A stretch of 34,676 nt of DNA from Tychonema bourrellyi FEM_GT703 (GTDB lineage Bacteria; Cyanobacteriota; Cyanobacteriia; Cyanobacteriales; Microcoleaceae): positions 1-34,676 of the forward strand of contig NZ_NXIB02000019.1 of the NCBI RefSeq assembly GCF_002412335.2. The letters are read 5' to 3'. Position 1 is the first letter of the stretch, and each line of letters opens with the position of its first letter. Of this stretch, positions 7,769 to 15,201 are shown one piece after another. Below the pieces are notes generated by a model. That model ran no database searches and was not told where the DNA came from. It was given only the letters and a program-made list of their open reading frames with translations. The position numbers and the translations under genes were made by a program.

Positions 7769-7981
7769 ATGGGGTTAATTCGGTTGCGGGTTCGAGAACT
7801 AGCGGAAGAGAAGGGTTGGACGTTGAAAGAAGTTTCTGAGCGATCAGGCATTCCTTACAGTACCGTTAGAAGTTATGCCCATTCTCCCAAACTGGCAACG
7901 GTGGACTACACGGCTTTGCAGAAACTTGCTGAAGTCTTCGATGTGATGGTGGAAGACTTGGTTGAGGTTTTGGAACGGTAA
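7769..7981 (+). CDS. XRE-family HTH protein, copy 2
   Basis: A 70-residue paralogue of the preceding gene, sharing MG.IRLRVRE.A.EKGW, EVS.R.GIPY and ATVDYTAL. The difference of TIITYA against TVRSYA in the recognition-helix region suggests different DNA targets. Even the upstream bases (TTGTCA shortly before the ATG) are shared, so the pair arose by local duplication. The two are probably co-transcribed and may heterodimerise. A hairpin repeat (7992-8055) begins 10 bp after the stop codon. Confidence 0.85.
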   Translation: MGLIRLRVRELAEEKGWTLKEVSERSGIPYSTVRSYAHSPKLATVDYTALQKLAEVFDVMVEDLVEVLER

Positions 7982-7991
7982 ACGGGTGGTC

Positions 7992-8055
7992 AGAAACCGG
8001 GTTTTTGCGAGAATACTTCGCTACAGCCCGCAGACTCGGCAAAAACCCGGTTTCT
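7992..8055. repeat. Isolated copy of the AGAAACCGGGTTTTT hairpin repeat
   Basis: AGAAACCGGGTTTTT at the left and AAAAACCCGGTTTCT at the right form a perfect 15-bp stem around a ~34-base loop. The loop contains AATACTTCG, as does the first of the four tandem copies at 16149-16547. It lies directly behind the HTH pair and might stabilise the 3' end of that transcript. Confidence 0.8.
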
Positions 8056-8174
8056 TTGGTCGAAGCGCGCAAGTCCTGACTGATTTGTCACTTTTTGCAG
8101 TAACGATACGGATATTGGCATTTTCCGGCTGTAGACTAGAGTCAGGAGTTGTTCAGTCTGCCGGAGTTAAATCA

Positions 8175-8264
8175 ATGCCGATCAATCGTCTGTCTCAAAT
8201 TGAAAAAAAACTGAAATTGCTGCGAGATCAGCGGACGAGGTGCTGCAACCATCACTTTCCATAA
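8175..8264 (+). CDS. Possible 29-residue open frame, truncated gene head
   Basis: MPINRLSQIEKKLKLLRDQ is preceded by GGAG eight bases upstream of the ATG and looks like the start of a helical cyanobacterial protein, but the frame breaks after the 29th residue with an unlike tail (CCNHHFP). The best guess is the 5' remnant of a deleted gene; a genuine micro-protein is possible. Confidence 0.3.
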   Translation: MPINRLSQIEKKLKLLRDQRTRCCNHHFP

Positions 8265-8356
8265 AATATAGACACTTATTGCACTCTTATTAGGCCTAAA
8301 AGCAATGTTCCTAATTTAAAAAACTACGATGCCTTTTCACAATTCATTTATACTCG

Positions 8357-10030
8357 CTATATTGTCCACCTTTTTCCAGTGTTTAGCGAATAGCCATGCA
8401 CCAAAGTATGTACTTCCCAATTTTCAGAAGTTTGCGGATAATCGCTCCGGTAATGACCGCCCCTGCTTTCATTGCGCCATACAGCACTTCTAAGAATTAA
8501 ATAACTCAAATCCAAAAGATTAAGCGTTTCCGCCACAATCCGCAACTGCTCTTCAGCATCAGTCGAGTCTAACTGTATCCTCTGCTGGGGTGATAGATTC
8601 ACTAAAAACTCAACTATCTTCAAACTAGCCAACATTTCTCGCCAATCATTCACTTGCTTGAGTGCCAACTCCAACCACTCCCCTTGACGAGAAATACCCG
8701 CATTTTCCCACATCAAACTCGGTAACATTTGCCGAATCGATGCGATCTTTTCCATCTCCCCCTGCCAGTCAGAGTTTACCCGCATCAAAGAATCAGAATC
8801 CGGCTCAACCAAAATTGGCTCAATTTCAATTCGAGACAGTTGAGCAGCAAACACAACACATTCCAACAAAGAATTACTAGCTAGACGATTGGCTCCGTGA
8901 ACCCCCGTACTCGCCGTTTCCCCAATCGCATAGAGTCCGCGAATGGAAGTTTGACTCATTAGGTCGCAAGCAACTCCGCCCATCCAATAATGAGCAGCAG
9001 GAGCAACTGGAATCGGCTCCTGAAAAACATCAATACCCCATTGTTGACAGACATTAATAATATTAGGGAAGCGATAGCGAATGCGATCGGGGTCAATCGG
9101 TCGCAAGTCTAAATAAACGTGAGCGTGGGTGGGGTCGGCAGCAGTTTTGTGCAAGTGATGGAAAATAGCTCGACTAACAACATCTCTGGGAGCTAACTCC
9201 CCAGCAGGATGATACTCAAAGGCAAAGCGGTAACCGCGATCGTCGATTAGATGCGCTCCTTCCCCGCGAACAGCTTCGCTAATCAGAAAATGGGGTGCTC
9301 CTGGTTTAGTTAAAGCAGTGGGATGAAATTGGAAAAATTCTAAGTCACGCAAAACTGCCCCCGCACGCCACGCTAGTGCAACTCCATCTCCGGTACTGAC
9401 TTTAGGATTAGTGGTTTGGGTAAATACTTGACCGCCCCCACCTGTTGCCAGGATGACTGCAGAAGATTTTAGCCACCGGATTTGACTTTGGTAGAGAAGG
9501 CTAATACCTTGAACGCGATCTTTTTGTGGAGTCAGCCACAAACTCAATGCAACTGCCTGGGAAACTACCTGAATATTCGGACGTTCCCGAACTTTGGCAG
9601 TCAGGGTTTCGATAATCGCTCGACCTGTGGTGTCTGCTGAATGAAGTACGCGAGGGCGAGAATGGGCAGCTTCAAGGGTCATCGCCAGTTTTTCTCCTTT
9701 GCGATCGAAGGCTACACCCATTTCAAGTAGGTGAGCGATCGCTGCTGGAGCATTTTCTACCAGAAATTTTACAGCTTCGGGGTCGCACAAACCCACACCA
9801 GCGTTCAGTGTATCTTCTAGGTGTAATGTTGGGGTATCTGACGGGTCGATGGCCGCAGCAATACCTCCCTGTGCCCAGTTACTTGAACCAGTATGTATTG
9901 CATCTTTGGTAATTAAACCCACTCGTAAATGAGCTGGCAAACAAAGGGCTGCATAAAGTCCTGCTGCACCAGAACCCACCACTATAATGTCAAAGTGGGG
10001 TGGGATATCTAGAGATGTTAATCTTGGCAT
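8357..10030 (-). CDS. nadB: L-aspartate oxidase
   Basis: A 557-residue FAD enzyme that oxidises L-aspartate to iminoaspartate, the first step of de novo NAD synthesis; iminoaspartate then goes to quinolinate synthase NadA. The N-terminal Rossmann motif VGSGAAGLYAAL (17-28) binds FAD. SSNWAQGGIAAA, HSADTTGRAI and the C-terminal FAD motif IGETASTGVHGANRLASNS are diagnostic of NadB over succinate dehydrogenase flavoproteins. Length is normal. A nicotinamidase-like gene lies 143 bp upstream on the same strand, linking de novo and salvage NAD metabolism. An AGGA precedes the ATG very closely, so translation may be weak. Confidence 0.95.
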   Translation of the reverse strand: MPRLTSLDIPPHFDIIVVGSGAAGLYAALCLPAHLRVGLITKDAIHTGSSNWAQGGIAAAIDPSDTPTLHLEDTLNAGVGLCDPEAVKFLVENAPAAIAHLLEMGVAFDRKGEKLAMTLEAAHSRPRVLHSADTTGRAIIETLTAKVRERPNIQVVSQAVALSLWLTPQKDRVQGISLLYQSQIRWLKSSAVILATGGGGQVFTQTTNPKVSTGDGVALAWRAGAVLRDLEFFQFHPTALTKPGAPHFLISEAVRGEGAHLIDDRGYRFAFEYHPAGELAPRDVVSRAIFHHLHKTAADPTHAHVYLDLRPIDPDRIRYRFPNIINVCQQWGIDVFQEPIPVAPAAHYWMGGVACDLMSQTSIRGLYAIGETASTGVHGANRLASNSLLECVVFAAQLSRIEIEPILVEPDSDSLMRVNSDWQGEMEKIASIRQMLPSLMWENAGISRQGEWLELALKQVNDWREMLASLKIVEFLVNLSPQQRIQLDSTDAEEQLRIVAETLNLLDLSYLILRSAVWRNESRGGHYRSDYPQTSENWEVHTLVHGYSLNTGKRWTI

Positions 10031-10173
10031 TCCTAAGAGTATTTTTTGATATAGATTAGAGATATCATAGTCGTTCTCTCAAGATTCAGCCACCTTTTGT
10101 TGCACTTTGGATGGACATGATATTAGGTCTTCAAACTGAGGAGGCTCCCAAAGTTGCGCCTATTTCTCAACGG

Positions 10174-10932
10174 TTAAAGGCTAATAGTAGAAGCAATCAG
10201 CGCACCCCGCTCTGCCATTGTGTATAACCCAACGTGATGGGCTATTTTCTGCGGATGAATCGTCGTTTTTGTTAGCCCTTGCTGAACTGCCATTTCTGCG
10301 GTGAGGTTGTGGGTAGCACAACCTTTGGCATAGACGACGACATCTTTTAAAGTAGGCGACAAACCGTGATTGCGAACCGATAACATAGTGATAACGAAAT
10401 CCATCACGCAGATATCGGTGCAAATTCCCACTACCACTAAGACTTCCAGTTGGCGATCGCTTATCCAGTCCAACAATATATTACGCCCGGTATCCCGGTC
10501 AATTGAACCGATAAAACCATTTATGCAATCTTTGGCAACTAAGGTAGCCAGAGGGTGATTTTCCAGCCATTCAAGTTCGCTTACGAGCTTTTCTTCTCCC
10601 GTGCCCTTCTCGCAATGGGGTAGATAAGGCGGTTCGGGTTTGCCCGGTTCGTGGGTATCTAAGAAAGCTAGTACAGGCCAACCTCTTTCGACGAAGGAGC
10701 GGGCGAGGCGATCGCTTTCTGATACCATCGTGGCAATTTGTTCGTCGGGTGCTGACGGGGCACAGAAGCCATAGCCAACAGTGCAAAAGCCATTGACCAC
10801 ATCTACGACGATTAACCCAGTGGGGCGTTCGCCTACAGCATAAGGTTGTGGGTCGATGGGTAAGGCAGTTTCAATGGCTGCTAAAGTTGAATTTAGTCTA
10901 GTTAAAGTTGTGGACATCAACACATTTTGCAT
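10174..10932 (-). CDS. Nicotinamidase / isochorismatase-fold hydrolase
   Basis: A 252-residue cysteine hydrolase of the isochorismatase superfamily, most like plant-type nicotinamidases that convert nicotinamide to nicotinate plus ammonia in NAD salvage. The catalytic triad is visible: D44 (VVDVVNGF), K134 (VAKDCINGF) and C175 (GICTDICVMDF). Likely metal ligands are D92 and H94 (LDTHEPG) and H106 (LPHC). A cis-peptide-type VVVGICTD segment precedes the cysteine. The N-terminal ~35 residues are an extension; a second ATG five codons in is an alternative start. Standing directly upstream of nadB supports a nicotinamidase role, but substrate assignment within this superfamily is not certain from motifs alone. 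Confidence 0.85.
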   Translation of the reverse strand: MQNVLMSTTLTRLNSTLAAIETALPIDPQPYAVGERPTGLIVVDVVNGFCTVGYGFCAPSAPDEQIATMVSESDRLARSFVERGWPVLAFLDTHEPGKPEPPYLPHCEKGTGEEKLVSELEWLENHPLATLVAKDCINGFIGSIDRDTGRNILLDWISDRQLEVLVVVGICTDICVMDFVITMLSVRNHGLSPTLKDVVVYAKGCATHNLTAEMAVQQGLTKTTIHPQKIAHHVGLYTMAERGALIASTISL

Positions 10933-11136
10933 ATCTAGTTATATCATGTTCGGTTAAATGCTAAGCATAAAAAATTTGCTCCTGTAGCTCCTGTAGGTTG
11001 GGTTGAGGAACGAAACCCAACATTATGCCAACATTATACAAGTTTTTGTTGGGTGGTGCTAGCGCTTAACCTTTCCATACAGTATTATAACTAATTATCC
11101 GAACATGATATTACAACTGAGAAAGGTATCAGTTAA
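10933..11136. repeat. Spacer with a GTTGGGTT...AAACCCAAC hairpin repeat
   Basis: Bases 10997-11021 form a stem of GTTGGGTT with AACCCAAC around GAGGAACGA. TGTTGGGT near 11047 is a further partial copy. A related element (AACGAAACCAAACC, GGGTTTCACTTCGTT) lies at 25803-25878. I see no coding content. Confidence 0.6.
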
Positions 11137-11949
11137 CTATTCAATATAATCTAGTGAAATTCCGGCATTACCTAACTCTTGTCTGAGGTCTTGTATAGCT
11201 TTATTAATTGCCTGAATTACTTCTTTTTTAAAACTACTACAGCAAGAAATAGTCACCTTAAATTTTGCATCTATATCAAAGTTTTTAGCTCTTGATTTAA
11301 TATATACTTGAGGATTTTTTTGAGAAACAGCATTTAAAATTGGAGCAATAACAGATTCATCTTTACTATCGACAATTGCAACTTTCTCCAAAAAGAAAAT
11401 TTCGCCAAATTTTTCTTTAAGAATAGGTTGCAAAGTATTCTCAAATATTTCTTTAAGCTCTCTAGGTACACCAGGCAAGCTAATTATTGTGCTTTCTTTT
11501 ACCTTTGAGATTACGGCTGGTGCTGCTCCAACAGGATTGTCGATTGGAATTGAACCCATAGGTAAAATACCCATTTTTTCTCGTGGTGGTGTCATTTTTG
11601 AATCATCAACATATCCTTTTTTAGCAAATTCTTGATACTTTTGATTAACAAAAGCGATCGCTTCTTTATTTGCCTCTAAAGGCTGATTTATTGATTGGGC
11701 TATAGCTGCAAGAGTCATATCGTCAACTGTTGGCCCCATTCCTCCTATTGTAAAAATAACCTCTGTTTTCCTTTGCAATGCCGATTGTATTTCTGTAGCA
11801 ATTGCATCTAAATTATCTCGGAGGATTACAGAACGGTTAACTTGCCCACCAATACCAGTAATTTTTTTGATAATCCAGTTAGTATTAGTATCAAGTACAT
11901 CTCCAATTAAAAGTTCGTTTCCTATTGCTAATATTTCTACTGTTACCAT
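11137..11949 (-). CDS. CinA-type COG1058 / MoaB-fold domain protein
   Basis: A 270-residue protein consisting of the N-terminal domain of CinA (COG1058, molybdopterin-binding fold), without the C-terminal NMN-deamidase domain of full CinA. Motifs: ILAIGNELLIGDVLDTNT at the start, FTIGGMGPTVDDMTLAAI, and LPGVPRELKEIF. In characterised proteins this domain hydrolyses ADP-ribose to AMP and ribose 5-phosphate; activity here is inferred. The ATG at 11949 gives the family-typical start MVTVEILAIG; a GTG three codons earlier is also possible. It is last of three closely spaced genes after the flavodoxin gene. It looks richer in A+T than nadB, which may indicate acquisition. Confidence 0.85.
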   Translation of the reverse strand: MVTVEILAIGNELLIGDVLDTNTNWIIKKITGIGGQVNRSVILRDNLDAIATEIQSALQRKTEVIFTIGGMGPTVDDMTLAAIAQSINQPLEANKEAIAFVNQKYQEFAKKGYVDDSKMTPPREKMGILPMGSIPIDNPVGAAPAVISKVKESTIISLPGVPRELKEIFENTLQPILKEKFGEIFFLEKVAIVDSKDESVIAPILNAVSQKNPQVYIKSRAKNFDIDAKFKVTISCCSSFKKEVIQAINKAIQDLRQELGNAGISLDYIE

Positions 11950-11981
11950 ATTTTTCACTTTCTTGATGTAAGCACAAAAGT

Positions 11982-12581
11982 CTACTTAACTTGGCTCCAA
12001 CGTTCGGCTGCCTCTGCAATGCGTTTTCCAAATCGGAAAGCTGTTAGCCGATCGCCTGGATCGAGAGCGAGTTTAGCTTCAACTCCACTCAGATCCGTAC
12101 CTTGCCCCATCACTCCTAAAAACGACCCCAGACGATTCACACCATCATCCTTTTCCAGAAATTGACTTGGTAAATCTCCAACGTTAACCCAAATCATACC
12201 ATGTTGGGAAGCATTGATTGCTAGGTAAAGCAGGGTACCTTGTTTATCACCACTAGCACAACTCGAATGGGTAAAACCAGCAGCAATTTTGTCTTTCCAC
12301 TCTTGCCTAAACCAAACTTCACTAGCAGCATCTATAAACAGTTTAAACTGACCAGCTACACCTCCCATATAAGTTGGCGAACCAAAAACAATAGCATCAG
12401 CCTGGTTAAGCTTTTCCAGGATTTCTGCATCTTGCCAAACTCCATTCACAATCTGCTCTTTGACGATTCGCAATAACTCAACCTTCACTCCTAGCAATTG
12501 AGTAGCTCCTTCAGCTATAGCTTGAGCCATCAAGTGTGTCTTACCTGAACCTGAAAAATAGACGATCGCCAAGTTAGACAT
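11982..12581 (-). CDS. Flavodoxin-fold protein, WrbA/NAD(P)H:quinone oxidoreductase-like
   Basis: A 199-residue soluble FMN-binding flavodoxin-fold protein. The phosphate-binding loop is YFSGSGKTHLMAQAIAEG (8-25) and the second FMN loop is IVFGSPTYMGGV, both as in WrbA-like enzymes that reduce quinones with NAD(P)H. The length suits this family rather than short electron-carrier flavodoxins. Its Shine-Dalgarno GAGG overlaps the stop codon of the NADAR gene (TGAGG), so the two are coupled. The downstream COG1058 gene starts 32 bp after its stop codon. It could contribute flavin or NAD(P)H chemistry to this small operon. Confidence 0.85.
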   Translation of the reverse strand: MSNLAIVYFSGSGKTHLMAQAIAEGATQLLGVKVELLRIVKEQIVNGVWQDAEILEKLNQADAIVFGSPTYMGGVAGQFKLFIDAASEVWFRQEWKDKIAAGFTHSSCASGDKQGTLLYLAINASQHGMIWVNVGDLPSQFLEKDDGVNRLGSFLGVMGQGTDLSGVEAKLALDPGDRLTAFRFGKRIAEAAERWSQVK

Positions 12582-12589
12582 GAATTACC

Positions 12590-13075
12590 TCAGCCAATCT
12601 GTATGATATTCTCTGATTTTCTTAAAACCATCTCATTAGAACCGATGCAACGCAAAGTCCCTCGAACTTCCATCAAAACCTTTCCCAGATAATTCTTGCC
12701 ACTCCCATCCTTACCACAGCCCCAATAGTAATCTCCGATATCTTTTTGAATAATGAGTTCGTCTCCTGTGGCTAGCAGAATTTTACGAATATCCGCATGA
12801 GTCTGAAACTTACGGAGTACAGCAAGGTGCATGACATCATATTTGATTTGTTTCCAGTCGTTGCGGTGACGATGGGCGTGACCGAGTAGAGCAGAATCTG
12901 CCGGAGTTTTTGCCAATCGGATTTTTTCGGCATGGGCAGTGCCAGAAAATTTCTGGGCTTGATAATAATGCTCTGAGGTATGCCACCAGAGTCCGTCTAG
13001 TTCAAAACCGTGCAGGGAAAAATTACAGAAACAACCGTGGGGTTTTTCGTCAGCAGTGAAAAAGTAAATAGTCAT
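12590..13075 (-). CDS. NADAR domain protein (YbiA-like N-glycosidase)
   Basis: A 161-residue protein of the NADAR/YbiA family. Known members cleave N-glycosidic bonds: E. coli YbiA acts on an early riboflavin intermediate, and other members remove ADP-ribose from guanine bases. Family signatures are CNFS (17-20), the catalytic-site SEHYYQAQKF (34-43), W74 and DYYWGCG (115-121) with N128, LGKVLMEVR (130-138). All look intact. The first gene of a tight three-gene set (8 bp to the flavodoxin gene), followed on the same strand by COG1058, nicotinamidase and NadB genes, all compatible with NAD/ADP-ribose turnover. No ADP-ribosyltransferase toxin is adjacent. Confidence 0.88.
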   Translation of the reverse strand: MTIYFFTADEKPHGCFCNFSLHGFELDGLWWHTSEHYYQAQKFSGTAHAEKIRLAKTPADSALLGHAHRHRNDWKQIKYDVMHLAVLRKFQTHADIRKILLATGDELIIQKDIGDYYWGCGKDGSGKNYLGKVLMEVRGTLRCIGSNEMVLRKSENIIQIG

Positions 13076-13221
13076 AATCGCTAGAAATTAAGGAATCAAA
13101 TTGTAGGGGGAAATATAGATGGATTTTCCCTAAAACTGGTAAGTAAGCCATCGACGAAAGAGGAAACCTCAACAGTGATGTTTGGAATTCCCCCTTAGTT
13201 TGATTTAACGGTCGGAGAATG

Positions 13222-14169
13222 TCAATCTTCTGGTATTTTTAACTCTCCTTCGTCAGATATGGCTAGGTATACGCCCACCATAATTACCGCAAACCCCAAT
13301 AAGTTGAGCGGGCTTAGGGTTTCTGAAAACAAAGCCCAAGCCACTACCGCAGTCAGAACAGGACTGAGTAGAAGAATTGTTGACATTAATCCCGACGATA
13401 ACCATTTGATGGCATAGGCGACTAAACTGTGACAAACAACTGTGTTCAGGGCAAGCACTATTAAGGTTAGCCAAGCTCCTGCAGAATATGGCAACACTTC
13501 ATCACCAGCTATTAGCATAACGGGTAGGCACAAAAGAGTACAAGACCCAGATGCCCACATTACAATTATTGTTGGGCTTAAATAGTTGCGGAGTTTTTCC
13601 ATAGACATTATATATGCTGCCCAAAAGACGGCTGAGAGCAATGCCAGCCCGTCGCCGAATAAGCTGCTACTGTGAGACATATCGCTGACTCCAATAGCGA
13701 TCGTTCCCCCGGTTGCTACTACCATTCCAATTAGGAATCTGCCACCAAACCTTTGAGCAAATAGCAGCCATCCGGCCAAGGTTGTAAATCCTGGGGAAAG
13801 ACAGTGCAAGATTTCTGAGTTAGCAACGGTGGTTTGAGCGAGCGACCAAGCCCACAGCAGTTGAGTGCTAACAAAAGCTATTACCAGTACGAGCAACGGC
13901 ACGAATAGTCTCTTGGTATTAGAAGAATCTTTGACAGGAGGGTTTGTCTGTCTATTTTGCAGAAACAGTCCGTTCCACAACCCCAGGATGACGGTGGCTA
14001 TCCAGAAGCGATTAAATATTGTGGCATTAGGGCTGAGGAAACTTTCGCTGATTCGGATTAATACAGGCGTTAAAGCCAAGAAGACTGAGGCTGCTAATGC
14101 GGTGGCGATCGCCAGTTTCGTTTCCAATCCAGATAATTTTTGCTCTGGTAGTTCTAATTTAAATGTCAT
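13222..14169 (-). CDS. EamA/DMT-family transporter
   Basis: A 315-residue inner-membrane protein of the drug/metabolite transporter superfamily. About ten hydrophobic segments form two EamA repeats, the first starting near LAASVFLALTPVLIRISES and the second near GDGLALLSAVFWAAYIMSME. The closing ILLLSPVLTAVVAWALFSE and LNLLGFAVIMVGVYLA are typical. Substrate cannot be read from sequence; relatives export amino acids or metabolites. It stands alone, separated by 146 bp from the NADAR gene downstream on the same strand; co-transcription is possible but not shown. Confidence 0.85.
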   Translation of the reverse strand: MTFKLELPEQKLSGLETKLAIATALAASVFLALTPVLIRISESFLSPNATIFNRFWIATVILGLWNGLFLQNRQTNPPVKDSSNTKRLFVPLLVLVIAFVSTQLLWAWSLAQTTVANSEILHCLSPGFTTLAGWLLFAQRFGGRFLIGMVVATGGTIAIGVSDMSHSSSLFGDGLALLSAVFWAAYIMSMEKLRNYLSPTIIVMWASGSCTLLCLPVMLIAGDEVLPYSAGAWLTLIVLALNTVVCHSLVAYAIKWLSSGLMSTILLLSPVLTAVVAWALFSETLSPLNLLGFAVIMVGVYLAISDEGELKIPED

Positions 14170-14492
14170 TTTGTATATACCATTTTTGCTCGGAATGAGG
14201 TGCAGTAATGGATGTGTTCACATCCCCAAATAGTTGAAATAGTTGCTTACAGTTGGTCTGTGTCTGTTCCATCATACAGGGGTTCGCTTGTCAGTCAAAA
14301 TATATCTCCGTCCAAGAGCATAAAACTATGGGCTAACAATAGTCAAGACTGGAAGACCGAGTAGGGAGTAATATCAAGTCATCATCAGAACAGGCTATAA
14401 TTCTAGTCGTCTTGAATTAAGCGGATCTGGCCAATCAGCGACCGAAAGGTCAAAATGACGATTCCCAAACAAACTCAGGTAATATTGCCCTG
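14170..14492. other. Spacer between the transporter gene and the DUF1574 fragment
   Basis: This 323-bp divergent spacer must carry promoters in both directions, but I see no convincing -35/-10 pair. It has a short GACC-GAAA-GGTC hairpin near 14439-14450 and a 12-codon frame at 14456-14494 that is probably chance. No repeat family from elsewhere in the window occurs here. Confidence 0.4.
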
Positions 14493-14765
14493 ATGGTAAA
14501 AGTCAATGAACGCAAACTGGCGAACAACGCCTCAACCCTAGAGCAATGGGCCGATCGGGCCATAAGAATTGCCGGAGTGCAAGTCAGAGTCCGATTGCGA
14601 GGTAACAAGCTGCATATTCTGTGCGAGGGTCAAGAGTGTCCCGACAGACAAACAGCGGTAGATCGATTCGTCCAAGCGCTCAGCGCCACAAACATCAATG
14701 ACCTGCTTGGCGCTGAAGGGTCTTCGATCGATCGAGTATTTCTTTCCGCCTTAATCAATCCATAG
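14493..14765 (+). pseudogene. Truncated N-terminus of a DUF1574-type protein
   Basis: The 90-residue frame reads like the repeated N-terminal module of large cyanobacterial DUF1574 proteins: TLEQWADRAIRIAGVQVRV, then RLRGNKLHILCEG, a Cys-Pro pair, and TAVDRFVQALSATNIN. Normal proteins continue for hundreds of residues. Here homology stops near residue 85, where the DNA becomes the truncated end of an inverted tnpB (see 14745-15022). The last residues and stop are read from transposon DNA. I treat it as a decayed host gene. It has no clear ribosome-binding site. Confidence 0.6.
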
Positions 14766-15022
14766 AAACTACGAAACGTCCTGTCTACTACCTTCAGTGT
14801 TTGCTGTGCAATGTCAGTGTTGAGAATTTGATAGTTCTCATTGTCTTTGCACAGATGGTAAGCAGACTCATAGCGCAAGTGCTTATGTTCTTGAAAGTAG
14901 TATTGTCGAACAGTATAAAGACCAACATTGTAAAGGTTCTTACTCAATCGACACAACTCTCTCAGAGCCAAGAATTCGGTCTTGCTAAGATCGCGTATTT
15001 GGTTTTTCTGAGTCAAGTACAT
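14745..15022 (-). pseudogene. 5' fragment of an IS200/IS605-type tnpB
   Basis: Starting at MYLTQKNQIRDLSKTEF, the ~92-residue frame contains LCRLSKNLYNVGLYTVRQ and LKVVDRTFRSFYGLIKAE, the classic N-terminal region of TnpB (OrfB) RNA-guided nucleases. The RuvC domain and zinc finger are missing: the homology ends abruptly at about 14745-14760, where the DUF1574 remnant begins on the other strand. The 3' end of the element, which would encode the guide-RNA scaffold, is therefore gone. A left-end hairpin survives upstream (15120-15161). Confidence 0.8.
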
Positions 15023-15042
15023 AGTTTTTGGTTTCGCTATTC

Positions 15043-15060
15043 TTTCACTATATAGTGAAA
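15043..15060. promoter_or_regulatory. Perfect 18-bp palindrome upstream of the tnpB fragment
   Basis: TTTCACTATATAGTGAAA is an exact palindrome 20 bp before the tnpB start. It could be a regulator site or part of the element's promoter; its role is unknown. Confidence 0.4.
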
Positions 15061-15119
15061 CCACCAAAAGAGCAACAATGCTGTTGTGAGGTTGCAAGAA
15101 CTACCCACAGCGCATACTG

Positions 15120-15161
15120 GTGGGCTTTCGCCCACTCCTGTAAAGCCGTCGTGAACGACGG
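15120..15161. mobile_element. IS200/IS605-type end hairpins
   Basis: Two hairpins lie in tandem: GTGGGC-TTTC-GCCCAC (15120-15135) and CCGTCGT-GA-ACGACGG (15146-15161), the second flanked by AAAG and GGTTT. Sequences of the AAACCCCGTCGT type are common at the ends of cyanobacterial IS605-family elements. This is probably the left end belonging to the tnpB remnant; the outer boundary is likely near 15170-15180. Confidence 0.55.
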
Positions 15162-15201
15162 GGTTTCCACCCATTTTTCTGATGAGAGTTTTGATAAAAA
15201 C

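Noticed and set aside
7536-7981. Toxin-antitoxin pair
   Set aside because: Both proteins are HTH paralogues; neither resembles a toxin and no toxin gene is adjacent.
11137-11949. Competence role for the CinA-like protein
   Set aside because: It is only the COG1058 domain and no competence genes are nearby; the neighbourhood points to nucleotide metabolism.
14745-15022. Functional TnpB RNA-guided nuclease
   Set aside because: Only the N-terminal ~92 residues remain; the RuvC-like and zinc-finger parts and the guide-RNA end are missing.
15028-15201. N-terminal extension of the sulfotransferase frame
   Set aside because: It is read through transposon-end hairpins; the protein family starts at the ATG at 15202.
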